From Ampelocalamus luodianensis (lineage: Eukaryota; Streptophyta; Magnoliopsida; Poales; Poaceae), in contig CM070620.1 in NCBI GenBank assembly GCA_036346255.1, forward strand, positions 33,539,609 through 33,603,608: a DNA stretch of 64,000 nucleotides. The letters are read 5' to 3'. The notes under the pieces are model-generated. The model was not told the DNA's origin. It did no database searches and worked only from the letters and a program-made list of their open reading frames with translations. The position numbers and the translations under genes were made by a program. This document shows positions 10,369 through 20,298 of this stretch, in pieces; position 1 is the stretch's first letter, and each line of letters opens with the position of its first letter.

Positions 10369-13079
10369 CTAAAGCAACACTAACTCGATTACAATAGCTT
10401 CTGCATTATGCAGGTATGGTTTTCCTTCATAGTTTTGGCGAGCCTTTGGATCTTCGAGTTGACCAAAGTAGATCATCTTTTCCGTTGGATCTCCTAATGA
10501 AGGCAAGCTTGATCCTGATCCCATATCAAAGATCATTTTGTTAAGGGTCGTGATCTTCTCATCAAGGCCAAATACAAGGGCTGCCTTTTGGCCACGCTCA
10601 AAATCGAGGGTCTTTTCCGCTCGTTCAAGTGCTTGATTTTTACGCACGAGTAGATAAAGAAGAAAGAGGTTAATATACTCTTTTAGAATAAGAAATCTTG
10701 GTTAAGTCTACGACCAGAAACCTTTGATTTTCTGCCTGGTCATTGCATGCTCAATTGACCAGTCTTTATTTTGGTTCTCTTCTTTAAGTTTTATTATCAT
10801 GGCTTCCTTAGCCGCGACCTCTTCTTTAATTTTTTCTAAATCTGTCAAAGATGATAGAAAGAATTAAGTTAAGGACAAGGATGGATAGATAAAACACAGG
10901 AAGATAAACAAAAAGAGAAAAGTTCTTACTTTTCAATTCGAGTGCTTTTGCTCCAAATTACGTATTATTTGGTCATCCTCAGACCACGACATAATTCTCG
11001 ACCAGGTGCTACAAAAACACATACTTTGTATGTTTTCAAAGGAACTTCAAAAGATTAACACGGTCGTGGAGTACTAACCTTGATTACCACATCGTTATAA
11101 TCGGCAAAAATCAAATTTGGATCCATCTGAATTTGACGATCCGATATCTTCCCAGGAGCTTCGTCAAGTTCCTTATCCTCGATAAATCGGGGACAAAAGG
11201 GAACTTGTTAGCACGAGGAACATTCTCGATGGAGGTGGAACTTGTTGGGCATCTCGGGATGACTACCTCAGGAGATGGAGTAAGGATTACTAGAGGATCT
11301 GAGCAGATCTTTGAAACACCTGCTCGGGGCTTCTTTGCTACTTCATCATCCTCGGTAGTTTTGCTTTAGGAGTATCACGGTCGGAGCCTCCACGACCATC
11401 TTTACCTCGGGAACTTCTTCACGAGGGTGCTCTGATCGGACACGCATGGAACACACCGAAGATCTAAAACGAGAAGAGAGAAGGTAAGGAAGATCCAAGG
11501 TATGTATAAATCGACCTCTTCATTTTATATATATACCTTGTTGTTTTTCTGAATTTACCCTTATAGCGCATCGAACTAAAGTTCGTTGCGCTAGCCTTCC
11601 TCTTCCTATCAATCGATCTCACGGTTTTAAACCGTAGGGTTGACTAGGTCTTGCACATCCACCGATCGGAAATCGAAGCGATATCCGCAACCATTTGGTC
11701 GAGGTCACGATTGCGGGTCGAGATGTAGATTCGTCGACCTCCACAACGATGGCCTCGGTAGTCACCGGAGGGTTCTCAGTGACCTTGCTGGAAGGTACGA
11801 CGACCGCCTAAATTCATCATCAAAAAAGTTAAGCGATAAACATAATTTATCCAAAACATTATTTGTGTTCGGTTACCTACCTCTGGAAGGCTTACATCCT
11901 GTGTGGTCGAAGGGGAGATCGGATCATCAATTGGCTCACATCTCTCGGTGACCTTGTTGATTCTCAACCCAACCGACTACACATCAAAGAGGATTTATGG
12001 TATACCGATCAAAAATAATATGTACGATAACAAGGCAATGATTGATGTTTTTACCTTAAGTCTTTCAATCCTCTCTTGTGAAACGGCCGCTAAGATCCGA
12101 GAAAACTAGCCTTATCGCCGGAGCTCTCGCGCGAGATCATCTTGATCCGGCTTCTAATCTCATCGAGATAGAGTCAGTAAAGGTAAAATGAAAGAGTTAA
12201 GAAATAATCAACTAAAATAGGTAAACTGGTGGAATCCTCAAAATGGCTTACCATCTTTAGAGTCTCTGGTCGTATCATCACGACCAATGTACGAGAGCAT
12301 CTTATGTGCTCGGGCCTTCAAAGGCTAACCCGTGCGTGGAAAAATCCTTCACCACATGCCAAGATGTTAGACCTTTGACACTAAACTTGATTGCTTCAGC
12401 TCATTTCCCTACATTTCCTCTTTCTCTGTAGAGGAGCGCCATCTCGGATTCTCGGCCTTCTTACGAATAATAAAGGTGTCTTTCTTCGTGATCTTCATAT
12501 AGAACCAACTCTTCTTCCACGCGACCACGAAGATTTTGAGTACATAAAAATGTACTCATCGGCTTTCCATCATGGAGACGCAAGGTGCACTCTCCAGGCA
12601 TCCCAATCGCCTTTCCGGACTTTGTCATCCTGTAGTAGTACTGAATAGATCGGATCTGCTGGAATCCCCAAATACGCTTCGCAGAGATAGATAAAAATAC
12701 TGAGATTGGCGATGGCATTGGGAGCCAGATTCACCAATTCAACTCCATAATACTCCAAAACTTGAGGAAGGAAGGAGTGAATTGGTAGCCGAAATCTGCA
12801 TTCGATATATGCGAGAAAAACAGGAATTTCTCCATCTTCACTGCTCGGGGAATGTTCTCCGGCGGCGGATCTCCAAGAAATCACATCCTTGCTGGGGAGC
12901 ATCCCGATCTTCTCCAGATTCTCCAACTTCTTCTCACTCAGGTCGGAAACCGACCAGTTGGTGATTTGGTCCGACATGGTTAGTTTCTTTTTGGGTGTGG
13001 AAAGCAAAGGAGGTCGGAAGAAGTTTTCACTCGAAGATGAAGAAGGAAAGGAGGAAGTGAAAAAACCCAAAGTCTCCAA
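10369..13079 (-). pseudogene. Tat antisense ORF (putative gypsy-type transposon domain), fragmented
   Basis: On the strand opposite to gag-pol, 13079-12570 encodes 169 residues with IGMLPSKDV, EIPVFLAYIE, SFLPQVLEYYGVELVNLAPNA and IYLCEAYLGI, then DPIYSVLL. A likely start is the Met near 12977. These match my memory of the plant family called putative gypsy-type transposon domain (Transposase_28). The frame shifts near 12570 and continues in another frame to about 12461. A coiled-coil-like C-terminal piece lies at 10647-10369 (ERAEKTLDFERGQ). The middle holds stops and possibly introns. The product's function is unknown. The start lies about 220 bp from the 3' LTR, which could supply an antisense promoter. 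Confidence 0.7.
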
Positions 13080-13283
13080 AGGGGTTTTATAAGCTTCAGA
13101 ATTTCTAACTGTAATAAGGAGTTACTCAAAAAGTCCAACGGACATAGAAACTCTTCAAATCCCAAGGCAAAGTTCTCAACTTTAAAGTGAATACAAACCG
13201 CTTCAAATGCCTTTGTATTTAATAAGCGTCATCCCGATACGATTTCATCGGAAGAAAGGTGTTCACACGACCTATTCATTTAA

Positions 13284-13297
13284 AGTTCTGGGGCTAG
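13284..13297 (+). other. Element A polypurine tract
   Basis: AGTTCTGGGGCTAG directly precedes the 3' LTR. It is a weak purine run, but the placement and the CTGGGG core are those of Tat plus-strand primer tracts. Confidence 0.65.
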
Positions 13298-13935
13298 TGG
13301 CGAGTTAAAACCTCTATATATTATCTTTAATATATAAAAGACCATACGTCTTCATGGTCGTATCCTTTGAGGTGCACGACCTCCTTTGGTCGTAGAGATT
13401 CGGAGGTTACATAATGGGTACCCTAGTCGACGAAGGCTCAAGCCAAACTTCGACCGGAGAACCGCTCGTAGAAGGTAAGAACGATTCCAAGGTATATTCT
13501 CTACCGTATGATGAATGGAACACATGCATATTCCATCGACGTATCTTATCCAAGACACACGAAGAAATAACCTCCGTGCGGTTATATGTTTCATAGACAT
13601 ATAACGCCAAGCGGCTGATCTGTATCAACCATCACTTGACTCGACAGGCCGCAACGCCGCATCGAGCGCCTTCTCGGAAATGCGCCACCTCTTCGAGGGC
13701 TATTTAAAGATGGAACCTAGGCGGATCAAAGGGGATCGGATCAGATCATCAGAAGATAGAAAGAAAGAAGCATTGTCTTGTACTCTAGAGAGCAGTCCGT
13801 CATTCTGTCAGGATACACCCCTTGTAAAATCTCAGTTCATACTAATAAAGAGCAGTCCCATTGCAATCCCAAGATTTCCCACGTCATTCTCTCTTTTTTC
13901 CATTTATTATAAGATCGGCGACTTGATCGTCGACA
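13298..13935 (+). repeat. Element A 3' LTR
   Basis: Begins TGGCGAG and ends GATCGTCGACA, and is followed by the second TACGT copy. It matches the 5' LTR over 638 bp. A TATA-like TATTTAAA lies near 13701-13708. A minus-strand frame appears to run from B gag into this LTR, but that is only accidental read-through. Confidence 0.95.
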
Positions 13936-14253
13936 TACGTGTCCGGAGAATGTTGGTGGACGGGTTCTCATAAACTCCGCAAGTTTAGATGGTCCATGGT
14001 GACCATGAGGAGCTGGGGCTCCATGCTGTTGATGGTTGTTGTTGACCTGGTTGCTCATAGCTTGCATCTGAGTCATCATGGTATTCATCAGCTGAGTCTG
14101 TGCTGCCATGAAAGCTCCAAAGTTTTGCAAGTCAATTGGGGGTGCTTGTGGCGGAACTGCTCCTGCGGCTAGTTGCTCATTGCTTCTTGGTGCTAGGGTA
14201 CCGGAACCACTTGCAGCAGTCTGACGAGTCTGAACCATCTGGCGAAGCTCCAT
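13936..14253 (-). CDS. Element B gag, 5' part
   Basis: Starting at 14253 or at the second Met, 14238 (MVQTRQTAASG), the minus strand encodes the N-terminus of gag. There is a Gln/Ala/Pro-rich stretch, a run of Met/Gln-rich helix residues (MNTMMTQMQAM), then KLAEFMRTRPPTFSG, which leads straight into the capsid region at 746-1. Element A cuts the frame just after FSG; removing A and one TACGT restores the phase. The MVQTRQ start is typical of this gag type, so I prefer it. Confidence 0.82.
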
Positions 14254-14531
14254 GGGTTAGATAAGTTAAGAACTAAGCAGGGGGTAGGTTAAACCCAACG
14301 AAACACAGCTCAAGAAACTCAAATGAAATACCTTTATTAATTAGGGTCTTAGCATGGCTGCAACAAATGCCTAAGGGCCTTTGCAGCTCATACTCGCACA
14401 CAAAAGAAACAACGACCTAAGCACACAAACTACCGCCTAAAGAGCGACTTACTAAACTGAAACTGGCTAAGCCTAAAAAACTGAGACTAAGACAACTACT
14501 CGAGAAAGCCTCCACAACCGCGGCGGCGCTC
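14254..14531 (-). other. Spacer between element B ORF0 and gag
   Basis: A 278-bp stretch with no domain. It is the untranslated gap between the two reading frames of B. The small open frames on both strands look random. Confidence 0.5.
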
Positions 14532-15251
14532 CTAACGGCTGTAGACTCGTAAGTGAGTCGGCATCTTGGCAAACTGATCCCGATGCCCTGGAATTGGTGC
14601 AGCAGGAACAGGCGTTCCCGGTGCAACTGGCTCAGCTGGCTCCTCTGGCTCTGCGTCTTCTTCTGGCTCGACTGGGCCTTCCTCTGGATCTTCTTCAGGA
14701 TCCTCCTCGGGGTCTTCTTCTACTTCATCATCCTGGTCGTAAAGTATCTCTTGCAGCGTAGCGACCTTCTCTTCAGCTCTCTGCAAAGCTTCATAGACAT
14801 GATCCAACTTTGTGATAGTCCACTCCAATGCTTCTTCCTGGGCAGCTGCAAACTGGGCGAGATGCACGATCAGAAGCGTTGCTCTCTCTTCAGCCAGACG
14901 GATAGCGTCTTTGGCAGCTCCACGGTGTAGCTGCGGGTGGTAACGGAAGACGGTGTCTTGAAGCTCCCGTGCGTAGATGTTGCAGATACGAAGCATGGGC
15001 AAGCGCGACGACTCCTGGATGCCTTCCAGCCAAGTGATCTTCCTCACAGAGATGTGCGAAGGTTGGATCGCTTTGTTGTTCCTCCTGGCGTAGATCGTCA
15101 GACGACAGATCACTCCACGGTTTTGTCCATTCACAATCCAGTTGTTGCCGACGTACAACGGACGATCAAAGCCTCCAAGAACCTGAAGTAGCTTCCAAAG
15201 ATCGGCGGCATATCCTCCTGTGCACTCACCATAGCTCTTGAGACGAGGCAT
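14532..15251 (-). CDS. Element B ORF0 (intact, acidic C-terminus)
   Basis: A complete 239-codon minus-strand frame between the primer site and gag, starting MPRLKSYGECTGG. The first 120 residues look globular (LWKLLQVLGGFDRPLYVGNN, RKITWLEGI). Residues of about 125-170 are predicted helical with heptad-like leucines (LDHVYEALQRAEEKVATL). The rest is an acidic DPEE repeat followed by a Pro/Ala-rich tail. An extra frame upstream of gag in sense orientation is known for RIRE3/RIRE8-type rice elements, but its function is not known. It is the best preserved frame in the window. Confidence 0.8.
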   Translation of the reverse strand: MPRLKSYGECTGGYAADLWKLLQVLGGFDRPLYVGNNWIVNGQNRGVICRLTIYARRNNKAIQPSHISVRKITWLEGIQESSRLPMLRICNIYARELQDTVFRYHPQLHRGAAKDAIRLAEERATLLIVHLAQFAAAQEEALEWTITKLDHVYEALQRAEEKVATLQEILYDQDDEVEEDPEEDPEEDPEEGPVEPEEDAEPEEPAEPVAPGTPVPAAPIPGHRDQFAKMPTHLRVYSR

Positions 15252-15466
15252 CTGTCAAGACAGACGAAGAGGGTAAGAGCAACTTTAAAACAGCGGGGAG
15301 AGAAAAGATTATAGCAATAGTTGAGTCGAGAGAGATATGAGAAGAGTTAAGCAATTAATTAACCTTGCAAGTTAAATTTTCCTTTAGAAAATAGTTTGGA
15401 CACTCTAAACACAGCCAATCTAACTAAGGTCAAGACCTACAGTCAGTATGGCTCTGATACCACCTC
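15252..15466 (-). other. Element B leader between primer site and ORF0
   Basis: A short AT-rich untranslated leader (minus sense). It contains the primer site at 15449-15462 and nothing else I can name. Confidence 0.6.
15449..15462 (-). other. Element B primer binding site (initiator Met tRNA)
   Basis: On the minus strand this reads TGGTATCAGAGCCA, complementary to the 3' end of plant initiator methionine tRNA. It lies four bases downstream of the LTR end. Confidence 0.93.
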
Positions 15467-17375
15467 TGTCGGGACCCAGAATTACGATTCTGAAACCCTC
15501 TGTGTATACTGCACTAGTCTAGGATCACGCTAGTGCACACAGTGTCAACATAGGTAAATATCGATCCACACAAACGATAAATAAAATAAACGATTAGTTT
15601 GAATAACAAATAAGGGTTTTGACCTCGAGTTTACACTTATTGAGCCACGCAGGGCTAACAGAGAATAAAACAGCAGCGGAACGGAAATAACTCCAGCGTA
15701 GATCCCACCAATTCACCACAGTAAGCGATCGTGATCCGGACCTTAACGATCGGCAACCTTCGCGAACTCCTCCTCAAAAGCGGCGTAGACTCCTCCTCTT
15801 ACAGAGGTTTGGGCGCAAGTTTTACAACAAGCGTGAGTACACAACCGTGCTGCAAATCATACCACAGAATGCAATTTATAGATGCAGGCTTATTCCAAAA
15901 GAAAAGGCTTCTGTGGTTCTTTTGCATAAAAGCAACTTTTGCAATTGAATACGAATAATAGATTGAAAGCATAATTCAAAACAAATAGACAATATTAATT
16001 GAGCAGTTGTTTTCACAAAGACACACAGCTAAACAGATTATTTCACACAGCCATATGATTGAGGTCTCATAGCTCCCATCCCAATATTTTATGAAAACTA
16101 CCCCTCGTGTGAAATCCCCGAGCATGTCCATGATCATGACGCGCTATTCGAATAGATTGATTTAACACTCTGCAGAGGTTGTACACTTTACCCACAAGAT
16201 ACAACTAGTGTAGCAAGCACTAATCGTAACAAAACAGTTCGGAAACTTCATCTCAAACATTGACATTCCCGATGTGCTTTCCCACTATACTAGCTCACAT
16301 AGAGTTAGTATAACACACACCGCTGGACAGGGATGCGGCGAACCGTCCCGCAATGCAACCACTAAGTAGTCACACCTCCACCCTGTCACACAGCCTAACC
16401 TATCCACCTGAACATTAATGCCGAGAATCCATAACTTACTAAGTTAGGCCCGTCCCATACCAGGCATGTGGTCGTACAGTAAGGCTCAGTTCAATGGTGC
16501 ACAAAGTTAAGTCCTTAATTGACCAAGGCAAGACTTCCATGTTCTAACTAAGTCATAAAGATTATCAAATCCATGCACACAGCTTCCACCATATCACACA
16601 GCTTCCACCACTTTCCTCAGTCTAAATCCTTTACCACCCAGTTGGTTTTAGTGCAACACATGCCATCACGAAGTAATAACACATAGCATACTGTTTTACA
16701 CAAAGTTCCATAGTCACTTAGTCACATTTAGTAATTGCAACTTACATGAGATGTGAGACTCGTAGCATGGCTAAGCAATTGTACTCGCATCTAACCAACC
16801 CACGTTGGTGCTACAATATTACCAACTAATAACCAATCTAGGGTGACAAGGAATTATGGCATACAAAGTCAAGGGATGATAACAAATTGGATAATAACTA
16901 TGCCCAAAACTTTTAAATACATAATTAAAGTAGAATGCAATACTTCAACACAAAGTAATTTGAAAACTGGGTTCAAGATGATCAAAGGTATGATTTTCCT
17001 TGGAAAAGGTCTATGTACTGGTCTTGATCTTGGGGGTGCTCCTTCTTCTTCAAAGTTCCCCGACGAATCGACGTCTACTCGCAAACGCGACACAAATAAA
17101 CAAAATAAATAAATAACAGAGGCAAAACAAGCTCCAAAAATTAAATACAAATCTCAAATAAATAGAGCTTGAATTTAGATAAATTTAGAAATTTGAATGG
17201 GCTCAAACGGAGTTAGGATGCAAAAGTTATGGCCTCTCGAAGTTTTAAATCTAAAAGAAACCCTAATTTGGATTTTCTGGGATTTCCGAATTATTTCTCT
17301 AAAGAAAAATCGGATTATTGCGCAATGCTGACGTCGGCATGAACTTTCGGAAATTAAACGAAAAAAAAAAAATCT

Positions 17376-17396
17376 GACATGTGGGACCCACATGTC
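17376..17396. promoter_or_regulatory. Perfect palindrome GACATGTGGG-N-CCCACATGTC in B LTR
   Basis: Ten-base arms around a single A. The core GTGGGACCCAC contains the GTGGGNCC/GGNCCCAC consensus bound by TCP transcription factors. A weaker cousin lies at 18270-18290 in the same LTR. Binding is inference. Confidence 0.5.
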
Positions 17397-17937
17397 AAAG
17401 ACACGGCTCACGGTAGACTAGGTCTACTGAGCCAGTTGGATCTGGAACCGGTGGACCATGCCACGCGCGCATCGACGAGGCGACCACGCCGCGCGACACG
17501 CAAGCGCGGGGCCGAAGCCGACATGGCGTGTGCGCCCACGTGGTGGGCGGGGCCCGTGGCGCTCTGGACCGCCCGACAACGGCGAACGGCGGCGCCTCGC
17601 CGGAGATGAGTGGTACTAGGATGCAACCAGGTTATTATGAACTGTTGAACCAACTCCGGGTGGTCAAGGTCGGCAGGTGGCGGCGGCGAGGTTCAGCCGG
17701 CGAGGGCGTGCGGGGCGGGATCGGCTCTCGGTGGCGCTCGGTGAAGCGGGTGACCACGAGGTAGCGTAGCTCCGTGCGATGCCGGTGCGGCACCCACGAG
17801 GCTCGGCGGCTCGGTTGCGATGGAAAAGCTCGGCGAGTTAGCGGTGGCGCGGTCGATCTTGAGCTCCGCGGCGGCTAGGGTTCGCCAGAGGCTAAGGCGG
17901 CTAGGGTTGGGGTGCGGACGCCGAGGGCTCCCTCTCC

Positions 17938-17944
17938 TTTTATA
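17938..17944 (-). promoter_or_regulatory. TATA-like box in element B LTR
   Basis: Reads TATAAAAGGAGAGG in minus sense, about 740 bp from the LTR start, at the head of a GC-rich block. Position and sequence suit the element promoter. Confidence 0.5.
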
Positions 17945-18269
17945 CTCGGGGCTCGGGAGAGTCCAGGGCACAAACGCCCAAATCGGGATTGCGTGGCGGC
18001 GGTGAATCCCTAACTGATTCGGAGACGATGAACAGTTGATTCGATGGGGCCCACTCGTCAGCGGCTAGGGCTCGGACGCGGGCGCGTGCGAAACGGCGCG
18101 GCTGCGAAACCAACTCAGAGATCTGACCGTTCATCCAAGATCGAACGACCCAAAATCGAAGGAACAATCGGACCTCCGGATCGATCACGCGCATCTAGCC
18201 GTCCATCTTTGATCGAACGGTGGAGAACCAGCGGGGCGTTCGGAAGGAAAGAGAAGAGGCTGAGAGACC

Positions 18270-18290
18270 GACATGCGGGGTCCGCATGTC
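18270..18290. promoter_or_regulatory. Second inverted repeat GACATGCGG...CCGCATGTC in B LTR
   Basis: Nine-base arms with a three-base spacer, a variant of the palindrome at 17376. It lies in the GC-rich stretch, upstream of the TATA-like site in minus sense. Confidence 0.45.
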
Positions 18291-18680
18291 GATTGGAATC
18301 TTGTGGCGAGTTGAAATAACTGCGCAGAAATTGGGCGGAAGGGAATAGGGTGGTGGCTTCAAAGAATTCGGCCCACCACTTTTTCGAGATTTTAAATAGC
18401 TTTTCTATTTTAGAAAATACCAGAAATTCAAATAAGCAATAGAAAATAGCAAATGAACTCAGAAAAATTCTAGAAAAATCCAGAAAATATATCTGAGCAC
18501 ATAGAACCCAAATAAAATAGTTTTGACTATTGTTCAAATTGAAATTATTCACATTAAATGTTTTTGATTGTAAATTCCAATATTAAGCTTTTGAATTTAA
18601 ATTCAAATAAATCCAAATGGTGACTTTTTCCCTACTAACTATTTAAATGATTTTTAACCTCAGAAAATTGGGATGTTACA

Positions 18681-19407
18681 GGTACACAGGACAAAGGTTA
18701 GACCGGTGCGATATTCATTTCATGGAATCGTACTGGGGTCTTAGACCAAACCAATTGGCCAAGTTTCTCTTCCTTTAACGTTTGGATCACCAAGCAATTT
18801 CAGGACAGAGAAGGTCTCCTTTGATGTGGTCGATTTCGACACAGCATATAACGCCATACTCGGACGACCAACTTTGGCAAGATTCTTAATAGCTACTCAT
18901 TATGGGTATCAATATCTTAAGATGCCAGGTCCCAAAGGAGTGATCACGATATACTGTGACAAGAAGATGGCGCACTCTTGCGATCGTCGTTCCCTCGAGA
19001 TGGTTGGACAACTACCAACTCGAGACGAAAGTCGACCGACTAGCAAGTCGAAGCCTAAAGCTGCACCTAAGCGAACGACCGTGTCAAAGAGGTTCCTCCG
19101 GGCGCGAGGAGCCCTCGAAGACTGTTCGCATTGGGGATTCTTCCGACCCCAAATAGGAAGACGCCCTCATCACTTTCCTCCAGGCAAATGCTGATGTTTC
19201 GCGTGGCAAGCATTCGACATGCCCAGAGTCCCTAGGGAAGTGATCGAGCACAGGCTAGCTTTACGGCCTGATAAACTACCCGTAAAACAAAAATTACGGA
19301 GATTTGCCCCTGATCGACGAGATGCTATTAGATCAGAATTGGACAAGTTGCTTAAAGCAGGCTTCATAAGAGAAGTCAACCACCCCGAGTGGTTGGCCAA
19401 CCCTGTA
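18681..19407 (+). pseudogene. Element C, piece 1: protease to start of RT (Tat lineage)
   Basis: Plus-strand polyprotein similar to element A's. KPIGQVSLPLTF and FDTAYNAILGRPTLARF are followed by THYGYQYLKMPGPKGV near 18900-18950. After a frameshift near 19110-19200 come EVIEHRLALRPDKLPVKQKLR and FIREVNHPEWLANPV, ending at 19407. The reading continues at 27142 after the CRM insertion. The upstream part is hidden beyond element B. Confidence 0.82.
19403..19407. repeat. Target site duplication CTGTA, left copy for the CRM element
   Basis: CTGTA precedes the LTR start TGATGAGG and recurs at 27142-27146 after the 3' LTR end. It lies within the conserved NPV(M) codons of C's reverse transcriptase. 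Confidence 0.95.
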
Positions 19408-20284
19408 TGATGAGGACATCACTCTTTCGGATACACGCACTACACAAAAGCCTACAGATCCAGTTGCTAAACTACAAGGTCCTATGACAAGAGCTCGTGC
19501 GCGTCACTTAAATTATGAGGTGAGCTCGTTTCTAGGTGCTAATAATTTATTTATGCAGAATGGTATACTACCTAATAATTGTGATGATCTGTTGTTACCT
19601 AGGAATAATGGATCCCCAAGGTCTACGACCAGTCTACAAGCTCTCGACCGATCCGCGGCGCTACGACCGTGTCTCAAGTCCTCGACAAGGTTCGCCACCC
19701 TCGACCCGATCCCGCGGCGCTACGACCGGTTTCAAGCCCCTCGACAAGGTTCGCGGCGCTACGACCGCACCGGCCGGGCGCTACGACTAGGTCTCAAGTT
19801 CTACGACCGGTCTTTAGGTGTCTTTGCGACACCGTTTTGGGCCTAATAGGGCCTTGTAAGCGTGTCGGGTCAAAGCCTAGGTTGTGTCGCCTCTCCCCAT
19901 GGTCGCACAACCCTAGGTCAACTCCTCAAGTCCCCTATAAATATACAACAGCCGCCACGGTGTAGGGGTGGGTTTTCTTAGATTATTCGCCGCTGCGGTT
20001 TCACCGTTTATCGGTTTGAGAACCCCACATTGTGAACTTCATTCATATTCGCAATACAATTCAGATTGCATCTTCTTTGTTCTTGTGAGTTGCTTCGATT
20101 GCTTGCAGGGACAATAACCTTCGTGGTAAGGTCGATCGCGTGCGAGCGTGGTCGATAACGACAGTCGTGCGGGTGTAGCGAATTGCGAGGTGACGATCTG
20201 CTGGTCGAAAGCCTCAAAGCATCAACATCCTCACGACGAAATCAATCGAACCTATCGGAAGATCGGGCCGCCGTAGTACCATCA
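19408..20284 (+). repeat. CRM element 5' LTR
   Basis: Starts TGATGAGGACATC and ends CCATCA, with imperfect terminal inverted repeats. TATA-like TATAAATA lies at 19936-19943. It matches 26252-27141 closely except in the CAG-rich repeat zone at about 19620-19800, where many CAG triplets of the 3' copy read as CG. Confidence 0.95.
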
Positions 20285-20286
20285 TT

Positions 20287-20298
20287 TGGTATCAGAGC
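20287..20298 (+). other. CRM element primer binding site (Met tRNA)
   Basis: TGGTATCAGAGC lies two bases after the 5' LTR, complementary to initiator methionine tRNA. Confidence 0.93.

Larger units (their letters stand above)
747..13935 (+). mobile_element. Element A: Tat-lineage gypsy retrotransposon, full length by structure
   Basis: A 13.2 kb element with 0.64 kb LTRs at both ends, flanked by the TACGT duplication. Internally it has a primer site, degenerate gag, protease, reverse transcriptase, RNase H, a second RNase H and integrase on the + strand. A roughly 4 kb tail follows that carries an antisense ORF, and then the polypurine tract. The dual RNase H and the antisense ORF downstream of pol are Tat-lineage (RIRE2/Grande-like) traits. 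The element sits inside B's gag and is antisense to it. Stops and frameshifts throughout pol mean it is not autonomous as read here. Confidence 0.92.
1..18680 (-). mobile_element. Element B: RIRE3/8-like gypsy retrotransposon, 5' part, interrupted by A
   Basis: Reading the minus strand from 18680 leftwards there is an LTR (18680-15467), a Met-initiator primer site, an ORF0, then gag. The order LTR, PBS, ORF0, gag fits the grass RIRE3/RIRE8 type of Ty3/gypsy element. Gag is split by element A (747-13935) and continues at 746-1 off the window edge, so pol and the 3' LTR are not visible. The right edge abuts a C fragment, so B probably inserted into C; the B target duplication cannot be checked because its other end is outside. 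Family name is inference, gypsy class is firm. Confidence 0.85.
15467..18680 (-). repeat. Element B 5' LTR (3.2 kb)
   Basis: In minus sense it starts TGTAACATCCCAATTTTC at 18680 and ends GGTCCCGACA at 15467, beside the primer site. Its start and several internal blocks match the D LTR at 28923 (for example the TTCTATGTGCTC region), so B and D are related families. A TATA-like TATAAAA in minus sense lies at 17938-17944 upstream of a GC-rich, presumably transcribed, stretch. The other LTR copy is outside the window. Confidence 0.9.

Noticed and set aside
18681..18800. Host gene exon right of element B
   Set aside because: The stretch reads into the Tat protease block (KPIGQ...TAYNAILGRP) and is simply the C fragment.
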